Source of the DNA: Avena insularis | Taxonomy: Eukaryota; Streptophyta; Magnoliopsida; Poales; Poaceae | Reading direction: 5' to 3' | Assembly: GCA_023614405.1 (NCBI GenBank) | Contig: CM042694.1 | Location: forward strand, 355,774,010-355,838,009 | Length of the DNA stretch: 64,000 bases | Shown: one piece after another, positions 56,647 through 64,000 of the stretch | How positions within the stretch are numbered: the first letter of the stretch is position 1 | Layout of the letters: each line of letters opens with the position of its first letter | Program-made: the position numbers and the translations under genes | Notes under the pieces: model-generated | The model's database searches: none | Seen by the model: the letters and a program-made list of their open reading frames with translations, nothing else | What the model was told of the DNA's origin: nothing

Positions 56647-57640
56647 TGTTATGGGGGAACCCCGTGGGTGGCCCGATCTTCACGGATCTTGTGGTCAAAT
56701 CAATAGGAAAGCGAGGGGAAAGGGAGAAGGTAGCGGAAGCGGACACACACCACGGGAAGAACACGATGAACACATGCAAAACACACACGATACAAGGCCG
56801 ATTGCTCTCACCGGTGGCCACCAGTCCGATAGAATCCTCGCAAGAAAAGATCGGTCAACGTGCTCCCTCGATCCCACGTGGAGAGGGAAGAACACCTTGG
56901 AGAGGGTCTTGACGTCTTGGCAAAGGGACACTGATGCCAATTCCTTGTACAACAAGGGAGGCGTGATGCAAACTCCAACGAGGTGGTGACGATAGTCGAT
57001 CCCCTTTGGTAGAACGGGATGAAGCAAAACTAGAGATTCCACAAAGGGGGTTATCTTTAGTCTATCATCTATGCCTAAGGGATACAATGAGGGGTGGGGG
57101 CTCTATATATAGGCCAACCACAAGTTTAGGGGTAGTTTGGGCATAATACTAGGGTTTGGTGCGAAATAGAGGGGTACATGGGCCAAGGGCCCATTTGTTC
57201 ATGAGGCCCATCACTTGGGCAGACGGTCAAATGTCGGAGTGACCGGATAGTCCGGGGTAGCCTGACACTCCGGGTAGTGTCCGAACTGGCCTTCTGAATG
57301 TCCATGTCAGGTTGGGGCTGGGGCAGGCCGGACACTCTGGCCGAGTCGCGCCAGACACTCCGGCTGCACCGGACACTCCGGCTGGTTCAAGCGGACACTC
57401 GGCTTAGTCGACTTGGGCCAGTGCGACAGGGCTCATGGGTCGACGCGGCGGGGGTTCGTACCTGATGATGCACAGAGTAGTGGTATGAAGTAGCAAGCCA
57501 TCCAGGTGTATGTCAAAGTCACATGATGAGAGGAGCAAATTCACCTTATCTTGAAGGAGCTTGGCTCGGCACGGGTCATCGGTCCACTTGGGGGACTCGG
57601 TGGTGTAGATGTAGGAGCGTCCGTAGGACAGGCCGCATCA
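56647..57640 (-). repeat. 3' LTR of the non-autonomous element
   Basis: 994 bp; on minus from TGATGCGGCC to CCCCCATAACA. It carries CCGGA-n3-TCCGG words (57243-57255, 57328-57340 imperfect, 57352-57363 imperfect, 57369-57381). TATA box complement CTCTATATATAGG at 57101-57113. Confidence 0.88.
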
Positions 57641-57658
57641 TCTCCCCCCCCTTCAAAA
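57641..57658 (-). other. Polypurine tract of the non-autonomous element
   Basis: On minus, TTTTTGAAGGGGGGGGAGA adjoins the LTR start at 57640. Confidence 0.85.
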
Positions 57659-59432
57659 AGAGTCGTCCTCGACTCTTCATGCTCATCCTAAGAAGATGAT
57701 GTTGAGAGACCTTCTTGATCCTGGGGTTCACCATATAGTCGTCCTTGAGAAGCTTGATGTGGCAACTCTTTGTCCATAGAGGTTGACACGTATGAAATTG
57801 TACCTTCACACAACAAAGACCAAGCAACATATGTTTGTGTGTGATAGAGGAGCATGTCATTTGTGGCATGTCCATTCTTGTTCACAACACTATTAGCACA
57901 ACTCAGGTATCGCAAAATGAAATGCGTATGCAAGGTCAAAGTGCATGGAAGTTAATTGAACATCATCCAAATATGGGAACTCAAAAACTCCATATAACAT
58001 CTTAGTGTGGCACTCAAAGCAATTGACTAAAATATTGATCAACATCTTTGATACAAAGCTAGGAGAATTCGGCAAATACACATGAGGAAAGATATCCAAA
58101 ACAACATCATTATGTGTGCCAACCAACCATTGGAAAGAACAATTGTTCAATATGTTGGATGCCATACACATATCATCAAAAGCCAAAATCATAGGGGTAT
58201 GAGTATCGCAAGCGGAAACAAAAAAACATGTTTGCAAACAAACCCTATGAAAGAGCAAATGGTCCTTACGTTTGTTGCAACAACAATACGAGAGACTTGG
58301 AAGCTCTCACGACAATACATGCTCAAAATGGCATCATGGTTGCACACAAAACATCGGAAAGAGAAATTGTTCAACATTTTTGTGGCAACACACAAAGCAT
58401 CAATATCCAATGGCAACGAAACATGATTGTCACAAGGTGAAAGAATACCATTAACATGCTTGCAAGCAAACCATAGGAAAGAGCAATTTGTCAACATGAA
58501 AGATGCAAAGCATGCAAAAGGTATCAGAGCTGGGTTCGATCTTGAACTCACTTGGGGGATGCTCTCTAGAGCTCTTTTTGTCAACTCGTGCTCAACCGAG
58601 TTTGACATTCTTATGCGGGTACCTACACACATCATACACAAAAGGAATAATGTGTGTGCATGGTAGAGAAATACATCATCCATCATGACATATCTCTTCT
58701 TGTGCACATCACCATTAGTGTCAATCAAGTGTAACATAGGTGCATGGTGAGTATGCAAGTGGGGAACATGCTTATCATGGAAGTCATCAAAATCTCCAAA
58801 ATTTGAGAAAGCTATGGGGGCCATCTCAATATAAACCATATTAGAATTATTGTTGCAAGCAAACCAAGTGAAAGAGAAAGTATTCAACTTATTGCAAGCA
58901 ACAGAGAGATTGTAAAACATTCATGACAAAGCATGGTTCGAGGGGTACCACTGGTAACATCATTACAAGCAAAACATTGGAAAGAGCAATTGTTCAACAA
59001 AGTGCAAGCAATGATATCATCAACGTAATATTTAGAGCATATCATGTCTATGGCAATATCATGACAATAAAAGGAATCCACATGGTCATCATGATGCATA
59101 GCAAGATCAACACATGGGAATAAGAGTGGAACATATGTCATGTCACATGTATCATCCATAGCATGCAAGTCATCACAAATCATCATGTCCACTAGTGGGA
59201 TGATGGCATCATCAACACCCTTATTTTTACCTTGTTCATACCTCTCATATGAAGTGGGTGTTGTGGTAGTATTGGCCTCTACGTGGGCAACTTCTTCATC
59301 ATCTATGGGGATGGCATCATCTTCATCCACCATGTACATCTTCTCGGTCGGAGGCATCATCATCTCCAAGCTTGGTGCTTCTTGATCCATGGAACCTAGC
59401 ACATCATGAGGAAACACACTAGAGGTAGAGGG
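57659..59432 (-). pseudogene. Interior frames with a repeated NNCSFQCFACN-like peptide
   Basis: The minus strand has long open stretches (57890-59440 in several frames). They contain variants of LLNNCSFQCFACND, KLNTFSFTWFACNN, MLTNCSFLWFACKH, MLNNFSFRCFVCNH and ILNNCSFQWLVGTH. At DNA level the unit is about 110-120 bp, with recognisable starts near 58116, 58231, 58340, 58460, 58852 and 58963. Asp/His-rich segments (DDEEVAHVE, MHHDDHVDS) lie upstream. I recognise no enzyme domain. It occupies the place of pol, so it is either a captured low-complexity gene or expanded repeat. Function unknown. Confidence 0.6.
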
Positions 59433-60822
59433 TGATACGTCCAAAACGTATCTACTTTCCCGAACACTTTTGCTATTGTTTCTCCTCTATACTTGTGTGA
59501 TTTGGATACAACTAATGCGGACTGACGCTGTTTTCAGCAGAATTGTCTTGGTGTCTACTTTTTGTGCAGAAAATCAACTATCAGGAAAAATCCCGGAAAA
59601 TATGCCAAAAATCCTATTTCACCCGAAGACTCCAGGAGCCAGAATATGAGACGGAGAAGAGCCAGGGGTGGCCACACCACCTGCTGGCACGGGCCAGGCC
59701 AGGCCACGCCAGGGGGTGCTGTGGGCCCCCAGGCACCCCCTCGGCCTCTCTATTCGCCTATAAGGAGCCTTCTGACCTAAAAACTTCGGGGGGTTCGACG
59801 TTTTTCCAGAAGGAGTTTCGCTCCGCCGCCACCACCAGATTCCACGAAACAACACCAGAAACTCCGTTACGGCACCTACGGATGGGGAATTGGAGGAGAT
59901 CATCGCCATCATCATCACCATCGCTTCTCCATCGACCATCCATGTTTCCCCCATCTATGAGTGAGTAATCCCCCGCTGTAGGCTATGGGGATGGTAGGGA
60001 TTGGATGAGATCGTTCATGTAATGGCATTAGATTGTTAGGGCATGGTGCCTAGTATCTTTTATTAGTGCTTTATGACTTTGTTGCGACTTGTTGTGCTTA
60101 ATGCTTGTCACTAGGGCCCGAGTGCCATGATTTCAGATCTAAACATGTTATTGATTCATTATGATAGTATTGTTTTTGGTCTTATCTGCAAGTTGTATAC
60201 ACACGTTGTTGTCCGGAACCTATGTCCCCGAAGTGACAGAAATCAGGATAACCGGAAGGGAATGGCTTTGATGTGAGGCTCACATGTGTTCATAGAGTGT
60301 TAATGCCTTGCTCCGGTGCTCTATTAAAAGGAGCACCTTAATTGCCAGTAGTTCCCTAGAGGCCCCGCTGCAAACGGGCTGGCAGGACAAAAGAGGTTGT
60401 GCAAGTTCTCATTGCGAGCATGTATGACTATATACGGAACACATGCCTAGGATTGTCTAGTACTTGGATGCTTTATCTTATTTATCTGCAATTGCCCTAT
60501 GTTCTGATTGCTATTTGAATTGTCTTGTCCATGCAATGCCCATCCATCCATCCCTATGCCTACCGCACTCGAATCCCACTGTTTACTGCTTTTGTTACTA
60601 CTGTCTTTGATTTACTAATGCTGTTACTTTACTATTCCTACTACAAAACTATTGCTACTGATAAACTGCTGTGAGCAAGATTGTTTCCAGGTGCATCTGA
60701 ATTAACAACTTAGTTGTTAAGCCTTATAAATATTCTTTGGCTCCCCTTGTGTCGAATCAATAAATTGGGTTTCACTTCCCTCGAAAATACTGTGATACAC
60801 CCCCTATACTTGTGGGTCATCA
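59433..60822 (+). repeat. 5' LTR of the right-hand Athila-type element
   Basis: It runs from TGATACGTCCAAAACG to GTGGGTCATCA. A TATA-like GCCTATAAGGAG is at 59755-59766, after a GC-rich block. No second LTR is in the window. Confidence 0.87.
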
Positions 60823-60833
60823 AGACTATTTTC

Positions 60834-60851
60834 TGGCGTCATTGCCGGGGA
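60834..60851 (+). other. Primer binding site of the right-hand Athila-type element
   Basis: TGGCGTCATTGCCGGGGA, two changes from the tRNA-Asp-type TGGCGCCGTTGCCGGGGA found at 9539-9556. It is 11 bp from the LTR. Confidence 0.87.
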
Positions 60852-60911
60852 GCATAGCTTTATTTATCAAGTTCACTTGGATTCTCTATTGTTTGTTGTT
60901 ATCCATCCATC

Positions 60912-63587
60912 ATGGGTAAGTCTAGTGATGGCAAGGTTCCTATTTTACCATCCACGACAACAAGAGGTACGGTTCTAAACACCTTTGCTGCTCTTGATTC
61001 ACGGTCTGTTATGAGTAAGTTCCTTACACCACCACATACACATGCTACATACACTAGTACTACTACGGAATCCGAAACTTCTGATGCTTATGATGCTGCT
61101 TCTAGTGTGCTTGATAAGAGTGGTTCATTAGGTCATTTCCTAGATGCTACGATTGCTAGAACTATAGCTGGAAATACCGAAACTCCTAATGAAGACACTA
61201 CCACACCTGTTAGCTCACCTAAGTCTAGTGAGAGTTATGATATTGAAGATGGTTATGTTGAGATGACCGATGAGTTTATTAAAGAATGTAAGAACACCCA
61301 TGATAGGAGCGCTGCTAAGAGTCTCCTTGAGAGGCGTACTATTAGACCCAAATTATCTCCTGCTGCTAAGTTTGCTGCTTCTCCCATAAACATTATAGAT
61401 GAAGATTATGATTTCTCTCTCGATCTATCTTGCATAGCTATTGTCGAGAAAGAACCTTTTTGTGGGACTAAGAATGAAAGTGCGGTAGCACATATGAATG
61501 AACTTTCTACCATGAGTGGTTTGTTTTCTGATGATATTAAGATGCGTACTTACTTTGTTGCTAAGATTTTTCCCTTTTCACTAAAAGGAGAAGCTAAAAC
61601 TTGGTTTAGTAATTTACCTCCTGGATCTATTGATAGCCCTAAGTGCTTGATTAGTACTTTCCTGCAGAAATATTTTCCTCCTAGTGCTAGACATGTTATT
61701 TTGTAGGAACTTTTGGATTTTAAACAGGGAGAAAAAGAGGTATTGCCTGAATCTTGGGAAAGGTTTTGTGCTTTGATTCATGCACAGGCTGGAAGTCCAT
61801 TACCTAAGAATGAGCTTCTTGATATATTTTATAATGGACTAACAGAGGAATCTAGGACATACCAAGATAATTGTGCTGATTATGTTTTCAGGAATATGAC
61901 TCCTAAGGAAGCTGAGGAATTAATGGCTAAAATAAGCAAGAATTATGAAGATTGGACTCCTCCTAAACAAGCTATACCTGAAGTAATTGTACCCGAACCA
62001 TCTATTCCTGTGCCTATTCCAACATCAAAGAAGAGGGGGGTTATTGAATTAAATGATGAAGTGATGAAGGAAGCTAAGAAATGTCTTAAGGAGAAGGGAA
62101 TTAAAGCTGCAGATGTCAATAATTTACCTCCTATAGAAGAATTATGTAAGCCTATTCCCTACTCATCCACTATTGAGGTACACTCTCTCCAACACTTTGA
62201 TGAAGGTGATATCCCTTACTCTAAACCTCCTGATCAATGCTTAGAAGAATTTGATATCTTTATTGTTAAGCAAGATAACTTTAATAAAAGGGTGCACAAT
62301 CATCTAATGGAAAACACTAGAGCTATTGTTGAGTTGAAAGATATCGTGGAAAGAACCTCTAATGATGTTAAAATGATTGTTAAACACTTTCAAATGGTTC
62401 AAACTCAAATAGATCAACTCGTTTAAGTGCAAAACGACTTGCTAGTTAATGATGCTAAAGAAAAACATGCTTATGAAATTAGAACTAGAAGTGGTGCTGC
62501 TACCCAGGATCCTCTATATCCTGAGGGGCATCCCAAAAGAATTGAGCAGGATTCTCAACAAGCTGAAAATAGTGGTTCTACTGGTAAGAAAAGGAAAAAG
62601 AAATATAAAACTGTTGTAGAACCCTCTGAACCTGCTATAGATCCTAATAGTATATCTATCTTTGATGCTGAAACTGAAAGTGGTAATGAAGAAAATGTTG
62701 TTCCTAATGAAGAAAAAGTTGAAGAAGAACCTGAAAACCACACTAAGAATACTAAATACACCAAAGAAGATTTTATTGCTAAGAAACATGGTAGTGAAAG
62801 AGAACCTTGGGTCCAAAAACCTATGCCTTTCCCTGATAAGAAACACAAGTCAAAGGAAGATGAACACTATAATAAGTTTTGTGAGTGGATGAAGCCTTTA
62901 TTCTTGCAAATTTCTTTTACTGGTGCTATTAAATTGCCTCCTTACTCAAAGTATATGAAGGACATTGTCTCGAATAAAAGGAAGATCCCTAATGAAGAAA
63001 TTTCTACTTTGCTTGCTAATTATTCCTTCAATGGTAAGGTTCCTAAGAAACTTGGAGACCCTGGGATTCCAACTATCCCTTGCTCTATTAAGAACAGTTA
63101 TGTTAGAACTGCTTTGTGTGATTTGGGAGCTGGAGTTAGTGTTATGCCTTTCTCTCTCTATAAGAGGCTTCAACTTGAAAAATTAATACCAACTGATATA
63201 TCTTTACAAATGGCTAATAAATCTACCACTATTCCTGTGGGTATATGTGAGGATGTACCTGTTCAGGTGGCTCACAATTGCTTGATATTAACTGATTTTG
63301 TTGTGCTTGAAATGCCCGAAGATGATAATATGTCTATTATTCTTGGGAGACCTTTTCTTAATACTGCAGGAGCTGTTATTATTTGTAATCAAGGAAAGGT
63401 GACCTTCAATGTTAATGACAAGGAACATACTATCTATTTCCCCAAGAAGATTGAAAGGACTTATGGTTTGAATTCAATTGAACATGTTGAAGGCATTCAA
63501 GTTGGAGAAATATATTGTCCCATACCAAGAGAAAAATTTGAAACTATTATGATTGGGACCATTGCTATCAAGGTTGAGGTAACATAA
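60912..63587 (+). pseudogene. gag-pro: gag-protease of the right-hand Athila-type element
   Basis: ATG 60912 (MGKSSDGKVPIL) opens a single frame of about 890 codons interrupted only by TAG at 61704-61706 and TAA at 62424-62426, ending TAA 63585-63587. The capsid part has FVAKIFPFSLKGEAKTWFSN-LPPGSI (about 61556-61640), LLDFKQGEKEVLPESWERF and NGLTEESRTYQDNCADYVF, all typical of Athila gag. Lys/Glu-rich linkers follow, then the protease: IPCSIKNSYVRTALCDLGAGVSVMP (in parts; catalytic Asp in CDLGAG at about 63117-63134) and IILGRPFLNTAGAVI (about 63337-63381). No zinc knuckle, as usual for Athila. The two stops are the only lesions seen. Confidence 0.9.
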
Positions 63588-64000
63588 TCATTAGTGGAAT
63601 ACAAAGTTTTGTCTCATATGCAATTGTTTTGGTAGCAAGACTTGATCAACCTTGTTAACAAAAGGATTACATTGAACAAAACAATGTTTTCATTATGATT
63701 ATCTTCGTTTATTTCTATCATTTGCATTTTAGTTTTTTGCTTTCGTTTAGTTTTCATTTTGTTGTTAGTTGCTTGCATGTTAGAACTTCTGTAGTTCTAG
63801 CCTTGTTTTGTCCTTGCATCATGTTTCCAAAAGAAAAAAATATGTCTGTCAGAAAAATCATTCTCCTATTTCTGAAAAATGCCCAAAAAATAAAGTGTCT
63901 CGAAAAATTCCAGAAAATCCATATTAAATTTTTACGTGAAAAAAGGGGCAGAGGAGTACCTAGGAGGTACCAGGGGGGCCTACCAGGCAGGCACACCACA
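63588..64000 (+). other. Sequence downstream of the Athila protease
   Basis: No coding frame follows the protease in the 413 bp left. AT-rich sequence passes into GGGGCAGAGGAGTACC and GGTACCAGGGGGGCC near the window edge, a GC-rich composition reminiscent of the LTR interior of this family. RT may lie further right or be absent. Confidence 0.5.

Larger units (their letters stand above)
56647..59432 (-). mobile_element. Non-autonomous chromovirus-like element, 3' LTR and part of interior
   Basis: The minus-strand LTR (56647-57640) and polypurine tract (57641-57658) resemble those of the 38-kb and 52.8-kb elements, including VLRTLLHLHHR-type and EESRTTL residues at the junction. The interior has no integrase or RT motif; it consists instead of a degenerate repeat array (58116-59010). 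The presumed target duplication is CAAAG (56642-56646), partner not in the window. The element is cut at 59433 by an Athila-type LTR. Confidence 0.8.
59433..64000 (+). mobile_element. Athila-type gypsy element, 5' part (runs off the window)
   Basis: LTR of 1390 bp starting TGATACGTCC, tRNA-Asp-type primer site, then a gag-protease gene of Athila type. It inserted into the non-autonomous chromovirus; the presumed duplication is GAGGG (59428-59432), not verifiable here. No RT appears by 64000. Similar LTR words (GCCAGG and GGCACGGGCC) link it to the nested element at 4108-11194. Confidence 0.88.

Noticed and set aside
58116..59010. CRISPR-like array (repeats about 110 bp apart)
   Set aside because: The units are diverged along their whole length, spacing is irregular, and the context is a plant retroelement.

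Overview
The window is repeat-rich intergenic DNA from a large grass genome. The Athila-type LTRs beginning TGATAC(G)T, the Tat element with an antisense gene, and the TNP1/TNP2-type CACTA remains suggest a pooid grass, most likely Triticeae; this is inference from family resemblance, not a species call. I found no intact host gene, no rRNA or tRNA gene and no CRISPR array. Almost every base can be assigned to a transposable element, and most elements are nested inside one another.

Layout from left to right. 1-880: LTR of a chromovirus-type gypsy element (minus strand) next to a plus-strand integrase relic. 1451-21188: a Tat-lineage gypsy element with target duplication ATATT, sitting in a short Copia-type LTR. 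It carries gag, PR, RT, two RNase H domains and integrase on plus, and a six-exon-like antisense gene on minus. Its gag is split by a non-autonomous Athila-type element at 4108-11194 (duplication GGCAC). 21548-22379, 38118-38399 and about 46305-46320: pieces of one minus-strand Copia-type LTR split by two insertions. The first insertion is a non-coding LARD at 22380-38117 (duplication CATAG), whose 3' LTR is itself broken by a chromovirus at 29988-37745. The second is a minus-strand chromovirus at 38400-46304 (duplication CATGA). 46.3-52.76 kb: CACTA remains, with the start of TNP2, a second CACTA end, and a TNP1-like gene. 52758-56646: 5' LTR, leader and gag of a plus-strand chromovirus inserted in the TNP1-like gene. 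56647-59432: a minus-strand relative inserted in that gag. 59433-64000: the 5' part of an Athila-type element running off the window.

The coding parts form the usual retroelement modules (gag coat, protease, reverse transcriptase, RNase H, integrase). Every element examined carries stops, frameshifts or domain losses, so none looks autonomous.

The most unusual pattern concerns the chromovirus-type elements. Each carries its own short palindromic word, many times over. The word is CCGGA-n3-TCCGG at 30-37 kb, CGGTA-n-TACCG at 38-46 kb, CCGGAGTCTCCGG at 53-54 kb and CCGGA-CAC-TCCGG at 57 kb. In the three elements whose leader is present, the word occurs both in the LTR and in the leader after the primer binding site. 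Two elements that otherwise look like one family (38-46 kb and 53-56 kb) differ in this word at both sites, as if it were changed in concert. A second notable feature is the antisense gene of the Tat element, whose first three exons keep reading frame across consensus splice sites.
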